Shown here: positions 45,691 to 58,614 of the stretch, piece after piece
Layout of the letters: every line of letters begins with the position of its first letter
Position numbering within the stretch: position 1 is the first letter of the stretch
Source of the DNA: Sthenelais limicola
Taxonomy: Eukaryota; Annelida; Polychaeta; Phyllodocida; Sigalionidae
Length of the DNA stretch: 64,000 nt
Assembly: GCA_942159475.1 (NCBI GenBank)
Contig: OW804097.1
Span: 115,270,169-115,334,168, forward strand
Reading direction: 5' to 3'
The notes under the pieces: model-generated
Seen by the model: the letters and a program-made list of their open reading frames with translations, nothing else
Told to the model about the DNA's origin: nothing
Databases searched by the model: none
Program-made: the position numbers and the translations under genes

Positions 45691-47186
45691 ATGATATCCA
45701 ACATACACTTCAACACAAACAAGCAGAATCGTTCCAATACAAAGTGTATTCAGATATTGGTTGTGTATATCAATTCCGAGCCTAAATTACAATAACATGG
45801 GGATATAATGTTGATATGTTCTAATCAAAAGGAATATGGTGGATAGAACTCAATTATGTCGGAGAGATGATTAATTCATCTGCTAATATAATGACTCCCT
45901 TGTCTGCAGGGAGTTCTTCTTTCTGATATTATTATGTGTAGAGAGATAAGGTTTAGAAGGATAGTCGTATGTAATAATTTTAAGGCAATGCTTAAAAACC
46001 TTTGAATCACTTCTAAAAATGCTATAGGCCTCCAAATGATTTTTTTTAAATTAGAACAATTTACTTATTCTGTAGTGCTGTCGCTGGTACATTGACCAAT
46101 ATTTGGTATCTTCTGGCTCGTTCTTAATTAATTACTAATAGTATATATGACTGTATTTACCAAATTGAAATTATCATATCATTACTTTTATCCAGATTCA
46201 CCAGTGCATATTGAAAGAAAATAGGGACTATTAACATAGCAATGTGTGCATATAATATATATGATGTATTGTCTGTGCATATGATTATGATATATTGGGA
46301 TCTCCGGGCGAAATATAAACCTGATTTAACAGAAATAATGCTTATGATAACCAACCTATTCATATGAGAGTAATGTAAAGAAAACAATGTATTCATGTGT
46401 AAAACACGTTGTGCAAAGGTTAATGTCATGGGCTACTGACGAAAACATTTTCGTCTAACATTTCTGACGTCTGCACCCCACTCTTGGCACCTTTCAAAAG
46501 TCGGGGCCTAATAATTTGGCTCTAATCAATTAGTAATTACTCACATTAAATGAACTCAAGAAGACGACCGTATGATATCAATCAAAGTGACATGTTACAT
46601 AGTTTAATTAAACATCAGCTAATTAGGACGATTGTAGACGATAATGTTCACTATGAGTAAACTTTGGGAAATATACCACCTCATTCCTGTAACGATAATT
46701 ATTCCTGATTTATGTACCATACTAGGCAACGCATGAAATATAACTGCGTGGTTAGCTATGCGTCTTTCTTCTTTTTCTCCACGACTTAATCAATTTTTTA
46801 AATGTTAAATATCATATTAATCCACTTAATCATACAAAATGGCATTATTAATATTGTTATGATGTTTATATACAGTTAGTAAATTATTATTGTGTTAGCT
46901 GTCCCATATTGGGCTCTCCGAGGTATTGATCAAATACTTTTGTTTTAGGTAATTGTTTAATTCTTTGCGAGATTCTATCAATTGCTGGAAGTTTATTCCA
47001 TAGTTCAGTCATAATATATAGTTTGATTTTTTCTAGGAAATGTTTAAAAAATCATTATACAATGGTATAATTATTAACCGAGTGCCTAGAGTGTATTGAA
47101 CCCTGCAATCAAGGCAAGATTAAGGTAACCGTGGATAAGTATCCAGCTGCGTGTCACACGTCTTACTCTCATTCTCTGTAAATGTC
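45691..47186. other. Non-coding stretch
   Basis: AT-rich with no supported exon. The open frames present are short and lack splice signals. Confidence 0.4.
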
Positions 47187-47187
47187 A

Positions 47188-47416
47188 GATCTTCAGAAAA
47201 TGTACAATTCGCCTTTACCAATCCTCTCAAATAACCCACATTCAAGACAGAAATGAGCTTGAAAATATAGTTTAACATAGCAAGACAGATACTTTAAATC
47301 GACGTAATACCAAATATAAGCAAATTTACCCATATCCATCATGCTTTAGCCTAATTTAGCAGAGTTTCATAAATGTGTAGAACTGCTGATTGTACATCAT
47401 CTGATGATCTGACCCG
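47188..47416. mobile_element. MITE-A copy
   Basis: Left tip 'tgtcagatcttcagaaaatg', right tip 'gtacatcatctgatgatctg'. The two flanks read 'gtaaatgtcag' at both sides, so the element may sit in, or have duplicated, that short sequence. Confidence 0.7.
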
Positions 47417-47692
47417 TAAATGTCAGTAGTGCACACAAATATCTGGAAGGGGATCGTTCACTGGCTCCTCAAGAAGGCAATCCTTTCCAAAAATGCCTTT
47501 TAGCTTTGGACACACAAAGCCGATTTGGCTCCCGATTTCCCCCTGATTTTGGTCTCCCGATAAATCCTATGATTTCATTTCAAGTCCTGGTTTATGTTTT
47601 TGAAATGACATCATACTTGGTCATATCAATCATACTTGATCACTCTTATCTTTGACCTCGCTGTATAAACATCCTGAATAAAAAGAATAACA

Positions 47693-48095
47693 ATTTTGAT
47701 TCGTTTTAGGAAAATGAGACATATGTCGCAAAATACATTTTGAGATATCACCATATTTGAAAAGAGGAGATCTAGGTGATTCCAATGATAGTAAACACTA
47801 GGACATCTAATGAGTATTTCTATGTTCTAATAAGTATTTCTATATTCTAATAAGTATTTCTATATTCTAAGTTCTAATATTTTTTGTGGGGAACGACAAG
47901 TTTGCAATGTTTCCAGATGTAGGGTAATTATCAGTAAAGTAACTAAATATACTCCATACAAAGGTCTTCAAAACGCAGGGATATATTTAATACAATGTCC
48001 CGAAATTTGTTACACGGACCTATATGACTATAAGTGCTAAACCCTCCAAAGATCAGAACGTTTCAATAAAGATACCCTGTAGAAAATAACACTTT
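47693..48095. mobile_element. MITE-B copy (right tip decayed)
   Basis: Starts 'tgattcgttttaggaaaatg'. The interior shows 'ccaatgatagtaaacac', three tandem copies of a 'taagtatttctatattc' unit near 47815-47860, and the 'atactccatacaaaggtctt' block. The right terminus is lost after about 48095. Confidence 0.65.
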
Positions 48096-48751
48096 GAAAC
48101 ATATCGGTATTCGGTAAAAGATTTTAAGAAACAAATCGAATCCTTGTTGGGAGAAATACCAATATCAAAATAATGAACAAAAATGTCTGAGCGACCAAAT
48201 AGCTCTGAACAAAACCATCTATGTATTGATTTATTTCACTGAAATAATATATTCATACTCACATATGTAATTCTTAACAAGGAAAATCGCACTAAGTACA
48301 TAGTACGAGAAATATGTATAGTTACAAGCTTACCGGAAGTATTATTATCATCTAGTTATTATACCATCACTGTACCCCTACTCAAAGTACAAAGAGTAAG
48401 GATATATCGTTCTGCCTTGATCTATAACACTCTAACAAAATATTTTATTTCTTGGGAATATAACCCATAAAAGTAGGGTCAAACCCTGAGTACAAAGGGT
48501 CACACACTCTCATTGTCATACGAAGACTTCTCTAAAATATTGTTATGTTATATATTTTTATTAGTAGAAACGCCTTATAAATAGATTAGAAATCTGTCTC
48601 TTTCTAAAGGGTAACTGTAGGAAGAACTGGGAGTTAACAAACCTGGACATACATATTATACCCAATTTACTCATCTCTACATACTCATGTAACTGTTTTA
48701 TGATAAATAAAAGTATTTCTCAATTCAATTCAATTCAATATCAATGTTTCG

Positions 48752-48787
48752 AATTGTGACTCATTTTCCTGAAACACATCACAAATA
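48752..48787. mobile_element. Solo MITE-B terminus
   Basis: 'ttgtgactcattttcctgaa' and 'acacatcacaaa' match one full terminus; the rest of the element is absent. Confidence 0.55.
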
Positions 48788-48890
48788 TTCTCCATAAATC
48801 CATAGGAAATCCTCAGGCGTAGTATAAAGGTAAGGCCTATATAATATATGAGATATATAGATTAGATGGCTCATGGGAGAAGTCACTCAC

Positions 48891-48965
48891 TTGATTAACC
48901 TGCAACTGTGCTAGTTGTACAACAGATCCAAGATTTCCCTTCATTAGCTTCTCCCCCCTGGTGAC
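48891..48965 (-). other. Candidate 25-codon exon
   Basis: Acceptor 'tacaacag' and donor CAA/GTGAGT enclose 75 bp open in phase 0, reading VTRGEKLMKGNLGSVVQLA followed by QLQVNQ. The sequence looks protein-like. No adjoining exon was found, so the gene is unknown. Confidence 0.35.
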
Positions 48966-49230
48966 CTGTTGTATAACCTAAGGAGAGTGATTTTCTCATA
49001 GCAATTCCTTTCACTGTAGGCAGAGTATCTATCGTTTCACAAATTTTGGTCGTGATATGGCGGCTGGTTCTGAATAATGATATCATATCATGTATGTTGA
49101 CTTTATTGTGATCTAGAATATATTTTTTTCCTAAATCTGTATACAACGATTAAAAATATACTTTGGTATTGTCGTAGACGTAACCTTTATAAGAGTATTA
49201 TTTTCTTTACATGAAAGATATCACGTACAC

Positions 49231-49341
49231 TGCAAAGGCACCGTCTACCACAACGTATTTAATCTAAACGGGGTTGAACATGCAAGCATGTTCAACCCCG
49301 TTTACAACACATTGGTGTAGACACTTTTTGCACTGATTACG
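49231..49341. mobile_element. Palindromic MITE with 19-bp perfect core hairpin
   Basis: Core stem 49265-49283 pairs perfectly with 49286-49304 across a 2-base loop. Outer imperfect arms pair 'cactgcaaaggcaccgtcta' with the inverse of 'tagacactttttgcactg'. The element at 56572-56720 ends with a similar 'gacggtttcacttgcagtgt', so both may belong to one family. Confidence 0.6.
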
Positions 49342-49911
49342 ATTTTACAATCAAGCCCCGCGCTCCCGTCCACTGCGCTAAACGTTCTGCTACATGCTTT
49401 TAATTGTTGAAGACGTTCTTCAATACATAGCATCTTCAAACCTGTTACGCCAAGTTTATGACTGCTTAATGATCATGGGGTTTTAATGAAAAACGTTAAG
49501 GAGGTTCATCATTCTAAATGTAATCTCAGTACAATTTTGCATCAGTCTCTATAATTGCCTATTATTCACTATGATAAAACAACATTAGAATCACTGTCCT
49601 CATGGGTCAAATCGACCAATGTTCCTTTCTTCAAAACACCGTTCACCCCTCCCTGACCATTATTACTCAATTATTGCTTATTAACATCCTTGTAACAATC
49701 ATGGCGATTTCTGAACACACAATAACTTCTGTCTAAGTTTCACCTTGGCCTTCAAATGTGTGAAAACGATGCCACACCCCCATGAGTGTGGATGAGCGAA
49801 ATGGGGCATTGACAAGTGTTAATACTTAATTGTGCGACATTGCTGCATTACACTATAGGCCTAAGGATAGTGTATTCACAGAGGCCATTGTTGGCACACA
49901 GAAATATTACT

Positions 49912-50506
49912 CAGAGTGTGAAATTAACTTTTTTCTCCACCCGCCAACTTGGCGGGTAAATGCAGATATTTACCGGCCCACACATAAATTGACCCGCCCA
50001 CATATTACAGTTTAATGACAGAAGTCAGAGGTGATTTCAATCACACAAGTAAATAATAAAATACCATTCTTTCTTTGTACAAAGCAATATAGTAATAGAT
50101 TTCAATAGTTCATGAATTTAACAAATAGGATAGACAGGGATCTGCTGCCATCCTACTCTATCTCCTCCCAACTCCCCCCGCCCCCACCACCACCACCACA
50201 CCACACCTCTTCCCCGCAAGGAGGAGAGAGAAAAGAGAGGGAAGAAATTTACCCGCCCACAAATTACTCCTCAATGAAATCATCAACAGATGAAGTTGGC
50301 AGATCTTCAAGCATTATCCCCCAAATCATCAAATCAATTTTTGTTGTATAACAATATATATATAGCCTAAGTCTTTCTACTCTTTCTGTCTCTCTGCCTC
50401 ACTTTCCTTCACTCGCCAAGGAGGGTGGGTAACTTTGGGGTTTTACCCTCCCGCATAATTTTTTACCCGCACTTGATGGCAGGCAGGCGTTAATTTCGCA
50501 CTCTGA
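49912..50506. mobile_element. Inverted-repeat element, CAGAGTG termini
   Basis: Termini 'cagagtgtgaaattaac' and the inverse of 'cagagtgcgaaattaac', about 595 bp apart, followed internally by 'cccgcc'/'gcgggt' motifs on both arms. The CAGRGTG tip resembles hAT-type elements. No clean 8-bp target duplication is visible and there is no transposase. Confidence 0.6.
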
Positions 50507-51482
50507 TTAATATATCAAAACAGAATCAGGTCGGAATAGGCCTACACATCCCTCCCCTTGTTTCAGAACGAGTAAGAAATCACATATATATACTGTGAGA
50601 TATTGATATAGCCTATTAATGAATAATATAGGAAATGATGAGAGAGTCGTATACCCTGTATGTTTATTCTGTTGCGATATCCTGTTAATGTGTATTCTCC
50701 CTCACTGAATGAGGCATGTACATGTTCAGTTCACCCAAATGTACACATGAGTGCGAAGTATACATGCCAGAATAGTGAAGCTGTAACGTGTCTGTGACTA
50801 ATGTCTATCAACACTAAATGAAAAGACAATCAAAATACAGAGTACAGGGTAATTGTTCCTTCTATCAAATTATCATATTTTGGCAAATTAAAAAGAGTAA
50901 TTAATAGTGTATTTAATATATTGAAACATGGCAACGCATGAAACAAATCAATTGGGTATTTTATGGTTATGCATATTGTTGTTATAATTGTCTATTCGTT
51001 GATGCATCCTATCTGATTAATAGCCGAATAGCCTAGCCAAACCAAATTTTAGTTCAGTTTAAATGTAAAAGCAAAACAGAGTTGATCAAATATGAAAAGT
51101 TTTCTTTTTATAGTCGTTAGAAGATGTAGATCTATTGGAACGTTTTATTTGAGCAAAAATTACATTTCTCACCATAAACACTATAATATTAGTGAATCTT
51201 TAAGATGGAATCCAAGCAAAAGCAAATGGTTATTTTATTTTTTCTGTATGTATTCGCATGGAAACGTCAAAATGAAAATGGTCACTAAATGATATGGAAC
51301 TCTGATGGTAAACATCCGACTGGGCCTAAGTAATATTCACCATTAAAGTTTCCATAATTAGAACTGATGCGCCGCCTAGCGTTAAAGCCTGAGGTGTGGT
51401 AGCCTACTGCGGGGCTATTATTTTGAACGAACAATGCAGCGACCACCTCCCTCCATCTTTGTTTTGACTTCCCAGATATCCT

Positions 51483-51514
51483 ATGGCTGATTCAAGTCGA
51501 ATTTATCACACAAG
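51483..51514 (+). other. Candidate first coding exon
   Basis: ATG at 51483 reads MADSSRIYHT and ends in a strong donor, AAG/GTAAGG. A short upstream open frame starts at an ATG near 51442. The region just upstream is GC-richer than its surroundings, as in a promoter. The likely next exon is at 54230. Confidence 0.4.
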
Positions 51515-51958
51515 GTAAGGAACATTATTGTATTCATCATTTCCAATAACAGTGCAGCTATTTTCAGGCGTATTTGTAAAAGCACTGTTTGCATGAAAGC
51601 TAGTTTCTTGTTTCAAATCTTTGTAACCTTACGCAATCCAATTTCAATATGGCGGCCATACTAAACCAATGCCATGTACGTCCTGACATGGTAGCCAGAA
51701 AAAAACATGATGATTATCTAGTCCTTTCAAAAATTAGGAATTGCATATAATGACATATACGAGTAGTATAGGTACAATTTGCGGGCTTATTTTGTAGCTT
51801 TTTGTACTGAGATATATTTTTACTAAATAATAGACATCAGAATCGTGGTATGAGGGGGAACTGGCCGGGGAACTGACCATAGTGGCCGATCGCAAAAATG
51901 GCCAGTCAAAGCGGGAGATTATTCAGTCAAAGCGGCCGTTGTCTGAAGTCAATGTTGC

Positions 51959-53547
51959 CGGTGTCATATAAAAAAAATGACCAACGTATCGAAAAATGAC
52001 CCACCCATTTATGCAGAGATATAATGACATAACCTTTATACCATATTGAGTGTTCATTTGTCAACAATTATAGAGCTACACCTGCCAATATAACAACATG
52101 GAATGTGATATACCTAGCTCCTGAATATTGTCACGCTAAATGTTACACCTATTCACCTGGTACTTACATATGGTAGGCCTACATGGCATGGTCCTATAAT
52201 TACTGTGGCTGGTGACAATTGAGTGTAATAGTCAATAACCTTAGATGTGGTAATAGGCTGGCTTGTTGTAATAATCCCCTCACAGTGTAGAAATTGGGCG
52301 GAGGATAATTTAAGTTGTAGTATTCACTCAATTGTACATTCATCCATAAACAATTGGTAATGAAAGTTGTACTACTGAAATCATAATTAATGTACATATA
52401 TTTGGGCACCAAACGGTTAGGTGTTATGTAACCAGATATGTTCCATTAGATTTCAAAATATCAAGCGTTGATGCTAGATACTTATGGGAAAACTTACAGT
52501 TACGATGGATATTTATTTATCATTATTTCATTTGTTTTCCCAACACCGGATATTTTTTCAATATGGCAACAAAACATTCCTTGGGTCGCATACATTGAGA
52601 AGCTACAACACCCCCATGCATCTCTTCCACTATTATGTATCTTTTGTACTTAGGAGAATTTAATATGTAATATTAGAATAAAGAATTTAAAAGCCATGTT
52701 TATACATTTTCATTTGTTCTGATGTACATCATGTGGAGTTTTCGATGGTATGCATGCTATATGATACCATAATTATACATCATCTATGACCAAATATCAT
52801 TGCAGCGGAGGTGGGGTGGGGGGGGGGGGGTGAATATTCGATGGTATATATACAAGATGATACCATATATATACACCACTTATGATAGAATATTATTATA
52901 GCAATGGTATGACTCAATGATGCTATATAAGTCGGGGGTCCATATGATACCATATATGTATACCCCTGATATGTCATGAGATAATATTATCGTATATCAA
53001 TGGTATATTTCAATGATACTATAATACCAGTAGGGGGTCAATTTCAATTAGATTTTTGAAGATTTTCATTAACAAATAGTGGTTCTTCTGGCTCTTAATC
53101 AATGTCTCACACTATTTAAGAACTTATCTTAAGCATGTGGGAGTATTTCGGCGATGCATCCTACTGTCAGTCGTAGTTTAAGATCTTCAGAATACAGACG
53201 TTTGGCATTTTTAACATGGAATAGAAACCACCTCAGTACATAAAGCCCCCAATTCTTGCGCATATATATATATGTATACACCCATAAGTTTAGCGGTGAG
53301 TAGCATCTAAACTTAGTTTCTAAACTGTCATTATCTAGGCGAACTCACGTCCATATCCGCACACATATTTGTACCCACACCCACACACACACGTAAACAC
53401 AATATCAGACATGGCAATATATTATTTGATAAAATTAAGTTAAAAAAGAAGAGGGGGTCAATTTTCGATGAGGTGGGTCATTTTTGATTGCCGAAAAACA
53501 ACCCATGGGTCACTTTTCGATGGGGGTCACTTTTTCGTCATGACACC
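51959..53547. mobile_element. 1.6-kb inverted-repeat element
   Basis: The left arm 'ggtgtcatataaaaaaaatg' with 'atcgaaaaatgaccca' pairs with a right arm whose complement reads 'ggtgtcatgacgaaaaagtg' and 'atcgaaaagtgaccca'. The interior is non-coding, and between 52740 and 53040 it contains several palindromic 'gatggtat...atgatacc' units and a G-run at 52812. Confidence 0.65.
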
Positions 53548-54229
53548 AGTGTTGAGTTAGGAGTTTGTACACCATGATCTTCAATGTTCAAATGTTCAAT
53601 GTTCTCCAAAAGGATGTACTGTATACAATAAATTCAAGGTCATATCTATGAATTTGCATAAAAAAATGTGTATTTAATTTAATTCCATATGATTGTTTCC
53701 CTCTTGGCTATCCTTTCACCCCCACATAACGACGATCTGTACTGTAGTGTAGGCCCACTCTAGGCCTACCAAACCATAAATCTATGAAAATGCGTGGAAC
53801 AAAGATTTAGAAAGTGGAGAGAGGAGGAAGAAGAGGGGTGGGGGGATGGCAGGGGGAGGGGGAGAAGAGTTTGGGGACTGAGTGGGGGGAAGGGAGAGAT
53901 AGTGTTATACCTCATTTTGTCATATATATATATATGGTTGATTCTATTTTTATATTACTATATTGATACAGACGTCAGGCTAAAATTGATATCCATAGAA
54001 TTATATATTATTTTAGATCAGATCAAAAGAATATAAAGAATATTGTTTGGGGAAATTAGAAAAACGACAGGGGGGGGGGGGGAGGAGGGCGATTAGAATG
54101 AAAATAAACAGTGAAATGTTATTTTACGTCATATTTTATCAATTTTACCAGGAATGAATTCTGGCAATCACACTGTTTGATTACATCCATTATGCTTTTT
54201 ATAAATGTGTTTGAATCTATCATTTTTTC

Positions 54230-54489
54230 AGAGAGAGTATTGGGCCAATCAAAAGCAGGAGGACACCAACAAGGAGATGAGCCCAAACCAGAGAGTGGAA
54301 CTAGCAGTACCGCCCTTGAATATGGAATGTGGAGAGGTTGGCTACTGGACTTCAAGCCATGACAATGGAGGACATCATGGCCAAGGAGGAAGGCCACAAG
54401 TTCTACCCCATGTTGTTTTAATTTCAAAATGGAATTATATTTTATTAATATTTTTGTTAAGAAGTATGTATTTGTCAACCAAATGATTG
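54230..54489 (+). other. Candidate 3' exon with tandem acceptors
   Basis: A polypyrimidine tract ends in cag followed by agagag, giving three alternative AG acceptors two bases apart. Joined to the exon at 51483, use of the second acceptor (exon from 54234) opens REYWANQKQEDTNKEM and about 80 further residues. The third opens RVLGQSKAGGHQ and stops near 54362. The first stops soon. Composition suggests real coding, but I do not recognise the protein and cannot choose the frame. A third frame near 54345-54418 also looks coding-like (MTMEDIMAKEEGHKF), so a frameshift or pseudogene is possible. Confidence 0.35.
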
Positions 54490-55159
54490 TGAAGTATTTT
54501 TTCTTTGGTTTTTGACGTCAGTATAGTAGCCCTTGGTGACAATGAGATCTGACACTTTTGTCATGTGTAGAACATTGAAATAGTGGTTTCAAGTAGATAT
54601 CTTCTACTAAATAATGTATAGGGTGTGCTCCATAAGGTTTTTATTTCGAAATGAAACAATAATTTATGTAATTTTTTTAAAAAAGTTTGATATGATTGCA
54701 GTGATAAGGAGTGTGGGGCCATTTTGTGTAGATCCCTCACTAAAAGCAAGTTGATAACATTTCGGAATTCTGCTGTGATGTATGAAAGTCCAGGTCTATG
54801 CCTGAGATTTCATATTGGATCATATTATTAAGTAATGCTTATTATGTTTCGGTAAGCATATTATATAGATATCTTTGTACATAAATGATTTGTGGTGTGT
54901 ACATAGTCTGTAATTATAAGAGTATGGAGTAACCTAGAGTCCTGAATGGTAGACATACATACATAGAACATCAGCATAATGAGCCATTTTGGATTAATAA
55001 TGAATAAGTGCCAATCAATGTTTAATATCGAGGCATATGCCACCCAACATTTGTGTTATAGATATTATGGTGTTATGTATGTAAGTCTGATGTGTTTGAG
55101 AGACGTCCTGCTGTATAGATGAGTTAGTAAATGTAATATAATTCTCGTTGTTACTACAA

Positions 55160-55535
55160 CTTCCCCTCCCTTCCTTTACTCACCCCCTCTCATACCTTTA
55201 TCCCATCTCACCCCTCCACTCCTCTACTCACCCCCTCTCATACCTTTACCCCATCCCCCCTCCTCTACTTACCCCCTCTCATACCTTTACCCCATCCCCC
55301 CTCCTCTACTCACCCCATCTCATACCCTTACCCCATCTCACCCCTCCTCTACTCACCCCAGCTCATACCTTCACTCCATCTCACCCCTCTACTCACCCCA
55401 TCTCACCCCTCCCCTCCACTACTCACTCCTCCCCACCTCATACTGTTACCCTATCTCACTCCTTTCCTCCTCTACTCACCCCCCTCATACATTTACCACA
55501 TCTCATCCCTCCTCCTCTATTCACCCCCCCCCCCC
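55160..55535 (+). repeat. Pyrimidine-rich minisatellite
   Basis: About ten irregular units of 30-40 bp built on 'ctcataccttta', 'ccccatctcacccctcc' and 'tctactcaccccc'. One strand is nearly all pyrimidine plus A. The open frame across it (Pro/Ser/Leu/Tyr repeats) follows from the repeat. Confidence 0.8.
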
Positions 55536-55570
55536 TAGTGATCGGCTCCACAGGACTTGGACTACATTAG

Positions 55571-56571
55571 TGTTCATTGGGCGAGGCAAATTTAATCCTA
55601 CCTTGATGGGTTCATTTTGTAGCCTTTCTCATAATGTTTACTGCCGTTTGATTTATATTTTATGTTCATTAAACTCAACGAGCAATAGTTAAGATAAATG
55701 TTTGGAGATTTTTCATTTATAAAATCTGTAAGCGATGCCTCGAGGATCTTATTCTGGAACAGTTCATGTTATTGTTACAAGTCTTTTCGTCAGGAAGCCT
55801 TGTAAAATTATAGAACCCTACGAAGAAAGTGTTTCTTAGTTTTAAAAGTCTGATGATAGGAGTGTGTGTGTGGGCTTTGATGCTGTTGCGTTGTCCAGTG
55901 ACTTGAAGCGTTTCAGGAGAGCTTATATAGGGCAGGGTCTGAGCGCGCTTGGTCATGTGAGGATATAGCTTTGTGTGTGTAATGACCAGCCATGCAATCT
56001 TACCTTTAGCATTAGCAATAATTGAATATCTGTATTTATGTATGTGTATTTATATTGTATTTGAACTGTTTTATTAATCACATGAGAAGGCATATGTCCG
56101 GCATTATGGGAGGTTTTCAAGCCTTCTCTAGCTACTGTTAAAGCAGTAAACAGTACTACATATACATGTACAAATGTTTAGGTAATAAAATACTGGCTAA
56201 AAATTACATAATTTGTGTTACCTCCTCGTTTGTAAATAATCTTGCCATACTGATCACATGGACTTGATAATATTAATTTCATTGTCCCCTATCTATCCCC
56301 GAAAGAATTAATTATCCAGACCAAAAGGATTTGATAAATTGTCCTTTCAAACATTCCCTATATACATATGTATATATATAACAATATATATATATTATAT
56401 AATATATAAAAATATATATAATATATAAACATATATGTACAAAAAATATATATATATAAAAAAAATTTATAGAATTTTTTATTTTTCAATTTCAATCAAT
56501 TTTCAATCAATTTTTTTCAACCAATTTTATTTTATTTTTTTTTCGATTATCTAAACGTTTTCTGATACGCT
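55571..56571. other. Non-coding stretch
   Basis: No exon seen. Ends in a (TA)-rich palindromic run (about 56360-56470) and A/T runs. Confidence 0.4.
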
Positions 56572-56720
56572 ATTGAAGACGGTTTTTAATGCCTAGACGG
56601 TAATATAGAAGCTAAACGTTCTTGAACATGGTAACGGGAAAAAAACGTCTTCTAAAAGGGGACAAAAAAACCGTCTTCAAAAACGTTTAGTACGAAGACG
56701 GTTTCACTTGCAGTGTAAAT
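56572..56720. mobile_element. Palindromic MITE (GAAGACGG family)
   Basis: 'gaagacggttttt' near 56574 pairs with 'aaaaaccgtcttc' near 56670, and 'ctaaacgtttt' pairs with 'aaaaacgtttag'. The right end 'gaagacggtttcacttgcag' resembles the end of the element at 49231. Confidence 0.5.
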
Positions 56721-57217
56721 TGTGAAATTGTAAGGAAATAAAAATCTGTTTAAAAAAAAATGTCCCCGCAGGTAGGAATAGCTAATACACCCAATGGCAG
56801 GTAGGAATTTTTATTTCAACCCATCAAAGGAAAGGGAAACAGTGCAGTGCTGAATTCCCACAGACAATTTCTTTCTTAGCTTATATCGCAAAGCAGCTGG
56901 TAAGGAACCTCTTGGGAAGACATTAGCTATACGGACAATACTAATGGTATGTATTCCTACAATTGGAATATTTTACTCTAAATTGGCCCAATTTTTTAAA
57001 AATGAATTTTTCATCATATCATAGTGTATACTGGTAATAAAAGTCTCTAATTTGTGCCCACACAGTCTCCATTAACTTGGATGAGAAAAATGCAAAGGTT
57101 TCAGCACAAGTTTTGATTTTTTAGAGATGAAACTGGTGTTGATATCAACGTTTGTTTGTTTAGTGACCCATAATTGCTAGAATTGCAGACGTACCACCCA
57201 CTATCTAAACTGTACCA

Positions 57218-57461
57218 TATGGGTGAAGCCAACAGAAAATGTACAATTGACCTTCACCAATTATCTGAAAAAAAAACAAAATTCCAGACAAAAATAAAGT
57301 TCAAAATACAGTTCAACCTAAGCAAACAGATTGCTAGAATCCCTGCACTGCTGAATATACTCGAATTTACCTGGTATTGGCCAAATTGCAGCCTAATTTA
57401 GCAGAATGTACTAAATGTGTACAGCTGCCAATTGTACATTTTCTGAAAATCAGACCCATAA
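57218..57461. mobile_element. MITE-A copy
   Basis: Left tip 'tgggtgaagccaacagaaaa', right tip 'attttctgaaaatcagaccc'. Flanks 'cata' and 'ataa'. The interior is close to consensus, in the same orientation as the copy near 21499. Confidence 0.8.
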
Positions 57462-57699
57462 TTGTACCAGTTGTCGCAGCCAAGAATTCTGAAAATTATG
57501 AAGCTGGACATGTTAAATATGCTGCTTAAAGTAAGTGAAATAAAGTAAAATGAAATAAGGAGAAACTAAATTAAACTTAAGTTCATATTATTCACAAGAA
57601 GCCAGCAAAATTACATGTCCATAGTTACACATTGAATGGATCACAATTGTTGATCATTGTTGCAGCACTGAAAGGATGAATAAAGGAGGGAAGAGCGAG

Positions 57700-58140
57700 G
57701 CAGCTGTGGGAGATTTTGAATATCTATTTAATTTGTTGATGCGATTTACTTAATTTGCTGATCAAAATATTTTGTTTTCATTCATGATTTGTAGCAATTC
57801 ATCATTCATCCATTTAGGTTTAATCCTGACATTTCTAAATTCCTTGAGAGGGCATATTTTGTCAGGATAGAGTTCAATGTTATTTAGTAGGGTCTCCAAG
57901 CATGCATTGTTCTGGGTTTGGTTTATTGAAAATAATTGAATATCAATTCTTTAGGATTTCGTTTAAGATTTTCTGGTCTAGGTGTCTAGTCTAGGTTTCT
58001 ATAGCCCAGAATGAACCAGTATCATATGTGTTTTGGGAACTCTCTTCCTAACTAAGAAAATGGGGAAGTGATCGTTTAAGTTAATATCAATAATACCGGC
58101 TGCGTTTACCAGAGAGGAGTTGGTAGGTAGGACAGAATAG
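57700..58140 (-). pseudogene. LINE fragment, endonuclease-RT linker region
   Basis: Minus-strand frames give NAAGIIDINLNDHFPIFLV at about 58110-58050, resembling the end of a LINE endonuclease (the SDH/NDH motif), then after stops LYPDKICPLKEFR and KPKWMNDELL near 57800-57870, which resemble the linker before the reverse transcriptase. Several stops and frameshifts. No RT domain is present here. Confidence 0.5.
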
Positions 58141-58180
58141 TACATGTGTTTACTGTGGCCTCCTTACTGCATCTATATGT

Positions 58181-58421
58181 TGGGTCAGATTTTCAGGAAA
58201 TGTGCAATTGTCAGCTCTACACATTTAGTAAATTCTGCTAAATGAGGCTGAAAAATGATGAACACCGGGTATATATGAGTATATTTGGGATCACATTGAT
58301 TGATTTAAAGTATATGCTCTGTTATGTTAAACTGCATTCTGAATGTCATTTCTGTCTTAAATGTGGGTTATTTGAGAAAATTGGTGAAGGCGAATTGTAA
58401 ATTTTCTGAAAATCTGACTCT
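58181..58421. mobile_element. MITE-A copy
   Basis: Left tip 'tgggtcagattttcaggaaa', right tip 'aattttctgaaaatctgact'. Interior variant with 'gatcacattgattg', shared with the copy at 37180, suggesting a subfamily. Confidence 0.8.
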
Positions 58422-58614
58422 TTAACTGGCAATTACTAACTGAGCAATGCATTCATTGTTGCAATGACAGAAAAAACGAGTTGATAGAGCTCGCACAAGA
58501 TAATAAATATTATATGAGAAAAAAGCTGGAACAAGTGGAGCATGAATATACAGCTCGGAGATTACACCCTGCACATAGCTTGGCTCCGTATATTCAACTT
58601 TACTATTGATGAAC

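Noticed and set aside
55148..55570. 140-codon Pro/Ser/Tyr-rich frame
   Set aside because: It tracks the pyrimidine minisatellite unit and has no independent coding signal.
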